A DNA stretch of 64,000 bases from Acanthochlamys bracteata (Eukaryota > Streptophyta > Magnoliopsida > Pandanales > Velloziaceae), in NCBI GenBank assembly GCA_019914995.1, contig CM034127.1, positions 5,518,001-5,582,000 of the forward strand, given 5' to 3'. How positions within the stretch are numbered: the stretch's first letter is position 1; each line of letters starts with the position of its first letter. Below, piece after piece: positions 10,941 to 22,766 of this stretch. The position numbers were made by a program, and so were the translations under genes. The notes beneath the pieces were generated by a model. It saw only the letters and a list, made by a program, of their open reading frames with translations, searched no databases and was not told where the DNA came from.

Positions 10941-12000
10941 GATCTGGTATATAAATATATTATACATGTATGATATACATAGTAATAATGCGAGTTGGAG
11001 ATGTGGTCTCACTCAATCACATATGCTATGTGGTTGTTATTTTTGATGAATGTCATACATTATTATCATACGCTTGCTAGTATGGATATACATATTATGG
11101 TCTTAAAATGGGTGCGTGGATGTGTTGGCATACATAAAATGTGTGTGACTATATGAATAGCATATAGTTGGGTGCAAGCATAAGCATGTGTAAGCATTAA
11201 CAAAGTTGTGGTATTAGCTTGATATGCACAATGCTATAATAAAGAATAGAGGATCTGCATAATATAATATCTTCGTAAAAATAGTAGATTACTGTGTCTT
11301 GCATCTCATTTATCTTATCCTTTTTGATAAGGACTGAGCTGATATTAAACAATTGAAGATTTAGTAGAATCTGATCTAATCAATTGTTGTATCTGTTGCA
11401 TTTAAAATAGCAATATAACTATTAGGTAATGCATTAGTAATTTTAATTGGAGCATCATGATTTTCACCTCACTGAAACTGAACTTAATATTTTCTTTCTT
11501 TGACCTCCCCCAATTAATATAGAGTTTAACTGAAAATTAGTAAATTTTTGTTATCGTGGATCAGAGTGATGTAATAAGGATACATCCGCGCCGTTTTATA
11601 TTTCTTTTAGTTAGCTCTGTAACACTCTTGAAACTTGTATTTTTTATTATTATTTTTTAAGTTATCGCATATAGATAACCAATTATCGTATTTGATTATT
11701 TAGCTATCGTTCATTGCAGCGGATGGTTGTTGTGTATGTTTTATTAAATCTTTTTTTCTTTTAGAGATGTTGATGTACTATATAGTCTTTTATATTCTAT
11801 TGGTTTATGGTATGTTATTTTATGTTTTAGGGAGATTTTGCTGAGTTTTCTAAAATATTTTACAATTAATTATTTTGAAGTGAGCTCTTGATAGATTTAT
11901 TGGGCTGGACTGAACTTGAATTTTATTTGACTTAATTTAGTTTAATACCGGTCATGGGCTCACGTTGGATTGTAACATTAACAGTCTCTATTTTGTTTTG
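10941..12000 (+). mobile_element. Possible Ty3-type LTR remnant
   Basis: Following the tandem array, segments such as GCATTAGTAATTTTAATTGG, TTTTCACCTCACTGAAAC and GTAATAAGGATACATCCGC resemble LTR sequence of Ty3-type elements as I remember them from dicot genomes. No paired LTR, primer-binding site or coding part was identified, so if this reading is right it is a solo or truncated LTR fossil. Boundaries are approximate. Confidence 0.3.
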
Positions 12001-14235
12001 GAGTCTCTCCGTTCATTTCAATTCAAATTTTGGTGTCAGCAGATTGGTCGGTAGGCCGACTTACAGTAATATTGGGATCGGATCTGCCAACTAATTGTTT
12101 GAATCCCAGAAAGTTCTTCCATCATTTGTGACAAAACCGACATTCAGAAGTTACTGACTACTGATAGTGGTCTTTTACTCTTTCCATTTATCTTTGACAT
12201 ATTAATCAATTTTACGTCATGGTCCATTTGACGCGAGTTCTTAAATTCTGGATACAGCTTTTCCAGCTTGCAATTACATATATTTTAAGTTGAACTTTCT
12301 TAGTAAACAAGAAACGTTTGCTAATATCTTATGACATCCAAGTTTCCCATGCTTTTCGCCCCTATGATTTAATTATAATATCCCGCCAAAATAATTATTA
12401 CTTAACTCAACACCTTGGTTCTTTACCAATTTAATCAGATTATATATTAACTATTGATTTGACAAAACTGCATAACTATTAGGTAAGATACCAACTAATT
12501 TGTCCTTGTTAAGCAAGCCAAACTTGTTTATAATATAAAAGCCGCTCCCGATTTCTTCTACTTTAACTAATATCAAATGGTCTGCTGTTGGAAAATTTCA
12601 AGGTTTTATTTGGAAATGTCAATCATAGTCTTGGTATTGGACGTTTCTTGTTTTCATCCAAACAAAATGGATCCAACAATGTGAAGGCATTGACATAAGA
12701 ACTGCAATGTTTATTAAATACATAAGCAGAATAACTTAAGTGTGTTTATGTAGCACGAGAGATTTCAATATACTTGAGTTCAAAGGAAAAGACAGGAACA
12801 TGTTTTCTTTGTCCAAAGAATTTGGGTTTTTGTGAAAAAGAAAGCCAAGGTTGTGGGAACTTGCATTAAGAGAATACGTCATAAGGAATTCTTTGATTGA
12901 CCTTCATGTCTAGTTTAGAAAACATATTGTTACCAAACATAGAAGATCAAAGGAAGATGTGTTGTTGCTTTCCCATTACAACCACAGATTTAAGGGAGGA
13001 TGGAAAGATGGATTGTTATATCTGAACAAACTTCACAAATCATTCTTAATTAATTCAATCATAATAGACAAATTCAAACGATGTTTATCTCATGTGCTAG
13101 TTAGCTATATCCATCTACAACTAAGTTATCTTCTTTGATAAATAGTAATCAATAACTAAGGTTATCATGTTTTAAATTATAAAAAAAACTTAAGAAAATA
13201 AATGTCCCGTTCTTTTGTCAATCCAAATTATCAATAAGTCGAACATTATTTAACGGTACATAAAAATTCTTTCTATTTGAATAATTGCGTCATAGATATC
13301 TACTCACCATAGGCTTCTTCATTATAAGTTCAGCTGTTAACAATAGAGCGCAAGCGTGCGCTATGTTTAAGGGATATTTGATATTGCTTAGACTAATTTA
13401 TTATTTTTTAATAAATATTAGTTTTAAAAAATTTATAATATTTTATTTTTAAAAATTTTAAAAATAAATAAATTTTAGATTATAAAATTTTTTTATAATT
13501 TTTTCTAGAACTAAAAATATATAATTGTATTCCATAAAAATTTAAAAAAATTGTTTTCTCGAAAGTCTACTTCTTATGTAACTCCAGACCTCTTAATCTG
13601 TCCCCATGTACGTATGAAATGAAATTTATCTGAACTAAAATACGAAGCATTCCATTTTAAATATTACGATACCGTTTGGCTAAACTTCGTATATTCTGTT
13701 CATTCTAAATTTTTATATTTATATTTTTTAATAAATATTTTATAATATTTAATAAAAAAATTTTAAATCTAAATGTATAAAAAATTTAAATAGTAACATC
13801 TCATTATTATTTTCTTTCTTTTTTATAACAAATAAAATTCATTTACTAAAATGTCTAAATATATTTTTTCACATATACATATAGGGCATGATGGGAGTAC
13901 TAAATAAAAAAATTTTAAATAAATTAGTTTAAATTTTACAAAAATAAGCTTTTATCTAAACTAATAATCGAAATTATACTTATTACTTTTTTATAAGATA
14001 TAATTTATTTTAACTTTCTAAATTTGTAATTTTAGAAATATTATAAAATATTTATTTAATAAATATAAATTTTAAAATAAAATTTTTATAAGTAGTGGTA
14101 AGTACTATGAAGCATGCGCGTAAGAAATATAATAATTCTCTATAATGGATGACTACAAAATGATAAATTATAGTGACCAAAACTATAATGAGTATGTTTA
14201 TGTATTTTGTCTCTACACCCATATCATCTATTTAT
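12001..14235. other. AT-rich intergenic DNA
   Basis: No supported gene, RNA or complete transposable element. The sequence is low complexity from about 13,380 on. Confidence 0.5.
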
Positions 14236-15040
14236 GGCTCCGTTTGTACTTGCTAAAATTTTTGTGCTTTTGAAATAAAGCTACTTTAAAGTACCGTAAG
14301 CGACTGTGAAGTTTTTACTATAAAAGTAACTTTATGTTAAAAAGTGTTTTGGATAAATTTTTATTGTATCGTACTTTTTAATGCCGAAAGCTGAATAAAG
14401 TATTTGATTAAACTTATACTTATTTCTGTATGAGATATATAATAACAAAATTATCCCTAAATATATAATAGTTGATATATTATAAATTTAATTTTTTTAT
14501 ATATTTATATTTTTTAAATTTAATAATTTTATTATGTAAAAAATTATATAAATAATTATTTCTATTAATATTTATAAATTTATAAATAAATTATATTATT
14601 AAGATCAATCAATAATTAATTGAATAATATTGATTATATAACAATTATTATAATATTAAATTTGAAAAAATGTATTTAAGTAATTATTAAAAAAATTATA
14701 TTATTTTATAAATTTAGTATTATATTTAGTAAATAAATTTGATATGTATTTAAATATGTACAAATTTAGTAAATAATTTACTGTGCTGTATTTTTTTGAG
14801 CTAAATAGGGCCTAAATTAAAGAGTCTGACATGATTGAACTATTTCAAGCAACAAACTCCTTTGTGATTAAGTATATTCAAGATCACTGTTAACTATACC
14901 TTAAATTTCCACTGTATAAATTAATTAGCTAGCTAATCAATCGTAGTTAGTTCCAAACTTTGTTTTACGTCCCGTTCTCATTCTTTTTCTCCTTCATCTC
15001 GCTTTCATCTTCGTCTTTCATTACAGCATCAAGATCTTTA

Positions 15041-15590
15041 CCACCGCCATTCAGTTCCAATACTGATGAGAGATATGAACGTGCTGATGCTGCGTTTGGG
15101 GTAGCCGAGCGATTCACCGATCTGGCCTATGTTGTCGATCGGCGTCAATGTGCTACCGACTCCACAGATAGTAGCGAAGAAGAGAATGAGCATGTCGATG
15201 CTAACTAGTGCTTGTAGAATCGAGTAGTCTTCGCCTCTCTCCGGTGGCTTGAACATATTAGATAAGCAGGAAACTAAGGTAGAGGATGATTCCTTCTTCT
15301 TCGTGCTAGAGATTTCTGTAGCTAGTGTTGCAGGCGGTGTTGGCTTGCTACGCTCCGGTATTAATTCAGGTGGGAGTACTAAGGCAGGGGATGATTCCTT
15401 CTTCTTTGTGCTAGAGAAACTTCTTCTTAAATTACAACCGCGAGGGGGAGGAGGATGATGAAGATAACTACGGCAGCACTGACGGCGTACTCAATACGGT
15501 GAAATGTTACGTGTTTCTCAATGATGATCACAACTATGAGGAAGGTAGCCCGAGCTAAAGAGATATACAAAAACCAGCATCGCAACCCCA
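15041..15590 (-). pseudogene. Fragment of a nodulin-like MFS transporter gene (NFD4-like)
   Basis: Minus-strand translation shows the family signature: RGEDYSILQALVSIDMLILF, then TICGVGSTLTPIDNIGQIGE, then SLGYPKRSISTFISLISI (15041-15250). Further upstream on the minus strand, in another frame (about 15470-15565), is a hydrophobic stretch ending EYAVSAAVVIFIILLPLAVV, the preceding membrane segment. The two parts are joined by a Ser/Lys-rich linker containing a direct repeat of about 40 bp (around 15280 and 15380). The similarity stops at both ends, so the N-terminal transmembrane half and the distal C-terminus are missing. At least one frame change separates the pieces. It abuts a receptor-kinase fragment with no spacer. 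The parent family is a plant 'Nodulin-like' membrane protein of unsettled substrate. This copy is non-functional as a transporter. Confidence 0.82.
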
Positions 15591-16075
15591 TGTTCATTGT
15601 CCTCATCTAGGAGGACTACGGCAGAGGCGAAACTCTGATGAAGGTAAGGCATCTGCAAGCCGTGATGGAGCCAGGCAAGCCCACGGGCAGCACTAACGGC
15701 AATTCGGAGCCTAGCAGACCAGTCAAGCACCGAACTATTATCACCAAGATTTGTGGATAGAGCACCAGTTGGCATATTTATATAGATCAGAAGCCGCTCG
15801 TCCTCCACTACACAAAACCCATGGACTGGCACAAGGTTGGGATGGCGAAGCTGCCCAAACCGGGCCATTTCAGCTCTGAACTGCTTCTCCGTCAACACAT
15901 GGCCATGGAGCCGTTTAACGGTTAGCACTGAGCCATCACGAAGCATTGCTTTATATGAAGTTCCCGTCCGCGAGCTCCCAGCTACAACAATACAGCTTGA
16001 ATCAAAATCTCCAGTTGCGGCAAGTAGATCTGCAACCGTGAATAGAACAATCGGCAAGCAGATCGGTAGCGTTGG
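15590..16075 (-). pseudogene. Fragment of a BIR-type LRR receptor kinase (kinase N-lobe)
   Basis: An open minus-strand frame contains FTVADLLAATGDFDS, RTGTSYKAMLRDGSVLTVKR (lysine of subdomain II), EKQFRAEMARFGQLRHPNLV, GFCVVEDERLLIYINMPTG, LDWSARLRIAVSAARGLAWL and a degenerate catalytic-loop region YLHQSFASAVVLLDED. This order and wording match BAK1-interacting receptor-like kinases (BIR2/BIR3 group), several of which are atypical or pseudo-kinases. Homology ends abruptly after LLDEDNEH, before the DFG region, and nodulin-like sequence begins. The LRR ectodomain and transmembrane segment are absent. A short open frame upstream (16080-16293) supplies a signal-peptide-like start in a different frame. 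Confidence 0.85.
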
Positions 16076-16079
16076 CTAG

Positions 16080-16293
16080 TAACGTCGCCGTGAATAGAAG
16101 AAGCAGCAGCATCTCCGCCGCTGCTGATGCGGCGGAGGGAAAGGATCGAACATTCTAGCGCCGCCGTTGCTTCGTTCACTTCGTTGGTTGAATGAGAGAG
16201 AGATAATTGATTGTTGAGATTTGAGGGAAAGTTGGAACAAGCAAAAAACAAAAGAAGCAGGATTGATAGGATCGGCGCCGGAAGGGAGAACAT
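16080..16293 (-). pseudogene. Signal-peptide-like leader next to the kinase fragment
   Basis: Starting at 16293 on the minus strand, the frame reads MFSLPAPILSILLLLFFACS, a convincing hydrophobic signal peptide, followed by unrecognised sequence. It runs out of frame relative to the kinase fragment. It could be the first exon of the captured receptor kinase with the LRR part removed, or a third source. No confident assignment. Confidence 0.35.
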
Positions 16294-16612
16294 CGCTTCC
16301 GGAGAAGGAGTGAAATCGCGAGAGCGGAGCGAATGGGTGAAGCAGCGAAGAAATGAGAGAATGTGAAGAAATGGATTCGGTTGAAAATATATATATTTAT
16401 AATTGTGCTAAGTTATTTTGGGCAAATAGACATTCCGCAGACACAGTGAGAAAAGCTTCGCGCGGCTTTATTTGAAAAGCTTCGATTCGAAGCTTTTTAT
16501 TTTTTACTGTTTAAAGCTGCTTACAGCGGCTAAAGCAGGCGTATCCAAACACTTACTTTACTGTGTTGTGCTTTTTCGGCTAAAGCCCGAAAAAAGCAGA
16601 GCCAAACGGGGT

Positions 16613-17897
16613 CTATAAGCCCTTACCTCAAGACGATGCATTTCGGATGCGTTTGACTAAGCGTTTCTTCTAAAGTATAATTTTCATTTCTAATTATATA
16701 TTTTTTAATAAATTTTTATAATATTTATAAAATTTATTTAAAAATATAAAAATATAAAAAATTTATATAGTAAATTTCTTATTATATTATTATTTTTATA
16801 TTAAAATAATAAAACTCCTTTATTAAAATAGACTAAATATTTTATATTTTAAAAAAGTATTTTTTAAAAGCACTTTTAAATACTAATTTCGTCAATTCAA
16901 ATTATATAATAAAAAAATATGATTAAAAAAGTTGATAAAGAAATATAACTATACCAATAAAACTGATAGCAAAATCTGGGTACAATATTTGAAAGGACCT
17001 ACGCCAATTAGAAATTTTACTTTGTACAATTAACTAAATTGTATGGGATGATATATAAGAGTTGCTTGAATTAAAATTCAATCAAGTATAGTAAACAAAA
17101 TAAATATAATTTTTACTAACTCAATCTAGCAACTGTAAGTCTTTCTTAGAGCTGGAAATATTAACCCATAAACTATACAAACTCACAATGCTATCTCCAG
17201 AAAGATCCTACCCAATTCAACAGCTACAACTCATTGACAAAAAAATCTTCTTAATTAAAAATACCAAGAAAGTGCCTAAAATTAGATCAACATTCATCGC
17301 GGAGATGTTTAAAACTGTTTATGATATAAAAACAATTCAGAATAAAAATTAATTAAAATTTTTTTAAATAAGTTTATTTTTTATATAAAAATATTTAAGT
17401 ATTTTTTTATGATATATAACTTTCTATATTTTATAATTTATAAAAGTTTGTTAAAAGATATGAAATATTTTTTTAAAATAAAAATATATTTAAGTTATGC
17501 CTCACTCGATTCGTAGAGGAGACTGCATTCGTCACTCATGCGTCGTGCCTATGTATGAAAATGAGAGGTAGATTGAATCCTTGAAGTGGCCATCGGTTGA
17601 AGAACCTTAACACGGATGTCTACATGATTATAAACTCAATAAAATTTCTGGGAAATATCTATATGTCTTAATCAAGACGATATATCTCTTGAAAGTATAT
17701 AGCCAGTAAAGTCACGCTATATTATCTAATCTCCAGGTTGTACTTGATATTGATCCTCATTAGTTTTTATCTAATTTTCTGGTTGCAACTGGCCCAATGC
17801 TGCTATCATATAAGAAATGTAGGCAACTATGGTCATAACACTACCAGTACTTTCAAAACTCAATACTTTCAGGTGACTAATTAAGCCCTTAATATTC
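16613..17897 (+). other. AT-rich region upstream of CYP78A
   Basis: No gene is seen. The proximal part (about 17,040-17,897) must carry the CYP78A promoter. TATATAAGAG near 17,052 and several AT-rich boxes are present, but the transcription start cannot be fixed. Confidence 0.4.
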
Positions 17898-19625
17898 ATG
17901 GAGAACAAGGTAGAGAGCTGGTGGGTTCTTCCCGCATCCTTAGCTCCAAATTTGCTTGAAGAACCTTTTACCGCCATTGTCTTCACAACCTTCGCAATCC
18001 TTGCTCTCCTGGCATGGCTGGCTACTTCATTCATCTGCTGGTTTTACCCTGGTGGTCCGGCATGGGGAAAGTATTACTTGTTCTCAAGAAGAACTTCAGC
18101 TTCTTGTATACATGGTCCTAGAGGTTTCCCTCTAATTGGCAGCATGAATCTTCTCTCAGGCTTGTCTCACCGTCGCCTTGCGTATTTTTCTGCTCGATAT
18201 CCCCGAGCAAAACGACTCATGGCGTTCTCTGTAGGAGAGACGCGTATGATTGTCACGTCTCACCCAGAAGTTGCAAAAGAAATCACGAACAGCCCGGTGT
18301 TCGCTGATCGTCCGTTTAATGAGTGTGCATATACTATTATGTTCCACCGCGCGATTGGCTTTGCTCCGCATGGTGCCTACTGGCGCACTCTCCGCCGCGT
18401 TGCTGCTGCTCATATCTTCTCTCCTAAATCTTTTGAGTCTTTGGCTCCTTATCGATCACGTATAGCTGATGCGATGGTGGTCAGGATAATAGAACAAGGG
18501 GAAGGTAGTTTTCAAGTTCGACGAATTCTGAAGCGTGCTTCACTTTGCTACATCATGGACTCAGTTTTTGGAAAGAGGTACACTGCAGGAATGAGTGGCG
18601 ATGGAGTGGAGGAATTGCTTGGCGTGGTTGAAGAAGGGTACGAGCTATTAGGAGTGAACAATTGGAACGATCATCTCCCGCTGCTCTCCAAACTCGACTT
18701 GCAGGGTATCAGATTCAGGTGTTCTGATCTCGTTCCAAGAATTTACAATTTTGTCTACCCCATCGTCAACGACCGCCGAGTTCAAGTTGGCAAACGAGAC
18801 TCGCCAGACTTTCTTGATGCACTCCTTTCTTTAGACGGCTGTGAAGCGCTTACAGACACCGACATCGCTGCGATTCTTTGGGTATGCACGCGCTAGATTT
18901 ATTTGTAGTAAAAACTTTTCATTTCTGTACATGCCGATCATTATCTTATGATGGTGTTTTGCATGATGTAGGAAATGGTGTTTAGAGGTACAGATACCAT
19001 GGCAGTGATGATGGAGTGGGCTTTAGCTCGATTGATGCTGCACCAAGAAATCCAATCCAAAATCCACAAAGAACTTGATGTTGTCATTGGACATTCAGAG
19101 ACGATGACCGATAATGACATCCAACGGCTGCCTTACCTTCAAGCTTTCCTGAAAGAAGTGCTCCGATTGCACCCTCCTGGGCCGCTTCTAGCTTGGCGTC
19201 GCCAGTCGACTTCTGATACGTTCATTGACGGGCGTTTCGTCCCAGCAGGAACTACAGCAATGGTCAACATGTGGGCAATTTCTCGTGATCCCAATCTGTG
19301 GGTGCAACCGTTGGAGTTCCGTCCAGAGAGGTTTCAACACAGAGGCAATTGCAGCGGTGAATTCTCCATATTTGGCAATGACCTTAGACTTGCGCCATTT
19401 GGATCGGGGAAAAGGAGTTGCCCAGGGAAAGGCCTGGCATGGTCTACCGTTTGCTTCTGGATGGCCACACTCCTGCATGAGTTCCAATGGCACTCACCGA
19501 TGGAGAAAAGTAATATCGACTTTTCAGAATTTATGCGGCTGTCTTGCGAAATGGCAACTCCACTGGAGGCTAAAGTATCAAGCCGTTGCCATGGGCGAAA
19601 CTTTGCTCTTAATTTGACACTTTAA
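17898..19625 (+). CDS. CYP78A: Cytochrome P450, CYP78A family
   Basis: Microsomal P450 of the plant-specific CYP78A family, whose characterised members (KLUH/CYP78A5, CYP78A9) control organ and seed size; the substrate is unsettled. Exons are 17898-18881 and 18972-19625 with one phase-0 intron of 90 bp, giving 545 residues, normal for the family. Visible features: N-terminal membrane anchor (residues 25-50), PGGPAWG and HGPRGFPLIGS hinge, ADRPFNECAYTIMFHRAIGF and the CYP78 block FAPHGAYWRTLRRVAAAHIF, I-helix EMVFRGTDT (329-337), ExxR at Glu390/Arg393, PERF at 446-449, and haem loop PFGSGKRSCPG with axial Cys478. All essential residues are present. The start is the first Met before the anchor. 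It stands alone between the captured-fragment element and an old LTR element. Which CYP78A subgroup it belongs to I cannot say. Confidence 0.95.
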
Positions 19626-19902
19626 AGCTTATTCCTAAATCGCCTAAAAATTTAAGTGAAATTTGCGTGCTTTGAAGGAATTGATAGTGGATTTTAAAGT
19701 GTAGTTATCGACTTGTGGTAGCGTTTGGCTCACTTTTGCTGTACTTATGAGTGACACGAGAGCATAAGTTGGATGAGTTGAGACTTTGAACTTGGTGGTG
19801 ACTCTGTCACTTCAATCAATCCCGACAAGTCTCATAGACCGGTAGACGGAGTATGGTAATTCTGAGACCTCCGAGTCATGATTTAGAATCATCAGTGTAT
19901 AT
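19626..19902 (+). other. 3' flank of CYP78A
   Basis: 3'UTR and spacer. Nothing else recognised. Confidence 0.4.
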
Positions 19903-22766
19903 TGTTAAGATATGACTATTTTATTATTATATTGGTAAAATATTTTCTAATTTGATAAAATATTTTATATATAAAGTATGATCTAGAATATAGTAGAATA
20001 TTTTAAACGCTTAGCATATGTTAATATAAATTTAGAGTATTTTAGAGAATATTTTAAATAAGTTAAAAATTTTAGAGTTGGAGATTTTTGTATGAAAATT
20101 TTCTATATCAAATATTCTCCATCGTTCGATCTAAATAATCTCTACCGTCTATTGAGGAAGTAGAATAAGTATAAACAAGAAGGCAAAATTCTCATTTGGG
20201 GCATCAAATAAATTAAGCAAAAAGTCTTATAACTAGCTTGAGTATTGTAATAAAACGTTCTTTCCAAACTCTTCAAGTATGCTACTTACTTTCCTTTCTC
20301 CTTCAAATTCACGCAAATTTTCTCAGCTATCTTTGATAGCTCATTTGGGATAAAAGATTGATTTTGCTAAAAAAAATGTAACTAAATGATACACGATCCA
20401 AGATAAAACTCTATACGTGTGATAAGTGGTATCAAATATAAAGTTTGGCTAGGAAGATGGCTAGCGATAGTGACATTACCACCTTCGAGGGACTGAAATA
20501 GGAGAGGAGAGCTCCCGAGGGCACCAAATAATATAAGGAGAAATATAGGAATGTGATATCGAATTTAACCGCAAGGCTTTCCAAAGTGGAGCTTACCATT
20601 GCCGATAGAATAGACTAGTTCAAGAATGTACAACCAAAGCATTGAGAACCTCAAGAAAAATAAGAAGAGCTTCGCGAAAAAATATAAGGCGCATCGAACA
20701 CAATGGCCGGCACTTACTCAAACCAAGGTAAGGTTTTGAAACTCTCTCTTTAGTGATATTGATACTCTTATAACGGATGTTGCGACCCTTAGAGAAGATG
20801 TCGCAAGATTTGCTATTGAATTGAGAGACGTCAAAAGAGATTGGACCCTTTGTGAAATGACGGTTATAAAAGGAAAAGTTGTCTTACCCTCAACATTAAC
20901 TCCTACAAAAGTAGAAGTTTTCAAACCTAAGGTTTACAACAAGGCGAGGACCGCAAAAAAAATGATTATTTTTTATGGAGCTTAAAGCAACTCTTCAGGA
21001 GCGCTAACATCATAGAGAATAAAGGTAAGATCGACCATGCCACTATTTATCTTAAGTATATCGCAATGGTATATTGGAGGAATAGGTATATCGAGATCGA
21101 GAAGATGGCCTGCACTATTGCTACGTTGGAAGAGTTCAAAATGGAACTTAAACGGCAATTCTATTCAGTAAATACCGAGGACGAGATGAGGACGAGATGA
21201 GGACAAGACTTTGGCTATTAACACATTGATACAGTATAAGGGACTACGTAAATGAGTTTTCAGAAATTGATCTTGGAAATCTCTAATTTTTCAGAAAATG
21301 AGGCACTTTTTGCTTTCAGGGACGGATTACAAATATGAGTAAAATTAAAAATTCAGTATAGAGGACCTCAAGATCTTAACTCTAATATTGTCATAGTCGA
21401 ATCCTTTATATAGAGAATTCTAACGGCCCGAAAAGAATAAGCATCATAGAGACTACGAGGACAACGGTGGGCGAGACGATCATCAATCTTAAAAACCACA
21501 TGACTTAGTAAAATCAAAAGAGGCTCCAATAGAGGCTAAAAAAGCAATAGTAATAATCGAGGAAATTATAAACCACCTTAAAATGCTTCTTTTGAAACGA
21601 ACACATATGGTTAAAAAGTGCCCAATACGAAGTAAGCTTTCAGGCTTAAGGGAAATAATGGATGAGCCACAAGAGCAACCTGAAGTGGTAAGAATAGATT
21701 CTTTATAACTCCTCTATTCCGTAGCCAATAAAAATGTGCCGCGACGTGAAGTGAAGGGTTAACCGTATATGATAGTTAAAATTAATAGACGAAAGATACG
21801 CACCTTGGTAAACACATGGGCTACCCACAACTTCATTGAGGAGAAGAAAGCTAAAGGATCAGGTACGAAACGGGATGATGATGGCTTAACACAATCATTC
21901 TGAATCCAAATCAATTTTAAAAGTTGCTCATGAAGTGAAGACATACATAAGTGAGTGATTCGGCTCTTATGGACTTCTCCATTGTAAACATGGATGATTA
22001 TCTGATAGTCCTTAGGATAGAGTTCATGGATCATGTGAAGGCAGTGCTTATCCCCTTTACCAATTTCATATGGATTTTGGATGAAGGAATAATATGCATT
22101 CTACATTTATCGCATGAAGCAAATATCTAAATCAGGACTATTTCTGCCATGCAACTTTGAAAAGAGCCTATCCGTATGGACATGCTGCAAAGAAAAACAA
22201 AGGGACTAAGCCGAAAAAGTCACCACACAATGAGGAGGAATTGGAGGTTCAGTAATAGCCCCACATAATTACGATGAGGGCATCGCGAAATAGATGGAAA
22301 AAAATATCACGGTATGACTACTTTTTGACTTTTCTCTCCATCCTCATTACCTTGATAAAATATCATTTTAGATAAAATATATTATATGTAAGGTAAATTT
22401 AGAATATGGTAGAATATTTTAGTATAAGTTTAAAGTAGTTTAAAAAATACTCTAAATAGATTGGATATTTTGAAGGTAAAAATTTTTGTATAGAAAATTT
22501 CCGCATCAAATGTTCTTTACCATCCGATCAAAGTAATCTACACCGTCTATTGAGAAAGTAGAATGGGTATAAATAAAAGGGCAATGTCCTCATTTGAGGT
22601 ATCAAACAAATCAAGCAAAAAGCTTTGTAACTAGCTTGAGTGTTGTAATAAAGAATTCTTTTCAAGCTCTTCAAGTGTGCTACTTATTTCCATTCCTTCT
22701 TCAAGTCCACACAAACTTCTTTAGCTATCTTTGATAGCTCATTTGAGCAAAAAACTGATTTACTCA
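19903..22766 (+). mobile_element. LTR retrotransposon fossil with gag and protease only (Ty3-type)
   Basis: Direct repeats at about 19903-20365 (possibly to 20426) and 22305-22766 share ordered blocks such as TAGAATATTTTA, ACCGTCTATTGAG, AACTAGCTTGAGT and CTATCTTTGATAGCTCATTT. A primer-binding-site-like TGGTATCA lies at 20427. The interior carries a retrotransposon gag-like region (about 20990-21400) and an aspartic-protease-like region (about 21780-22080). No reverse transcriptase or integrase is seen, so it resembles a non-autonomous, gag/protease-only derivative. It is heavily broken and the LTRs are strongly diverged, pointing to an old insertion. A solo LTR of the same family lies at 41611-42060. 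Confidence 0.75.

Larger units (their letters stand above)
14236..16612. mobile_element. Possible gene-capturing hAT-like element or nested MITEs
   Basis: The left end GGCTCCGTTTGTACTTGC (14236) and the reverse complement of the right end, GACCCCGTTTGGCTCTGC (16595-16612), are alike, in the style of hAT MITE termini. A third related end, TACTGTGCTGTATTTTTTTG followed by AGCTAAATAGGGCC, lies at about 14778-14814, so a separate 580-bp MITE (14236-14814) may sit beside a larger element. The interior carries two host gene fragments on the minus strand (15041-16075). Near the right end is a strong palindrome, AAAGCTTCGATTCGAAGCTTT (about 16477). I could not find a clean 8-bp target duplication, so boundaries and superfamily are uncertain. 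Confidence 0.35.

Noticed and set aside
14236-14814. A complete hAT MITE with target duplication
   Set aside because: The two ends are only loosely similar and no 8-bp duplication was found, so it is listed only as part of a low-confidence composite.
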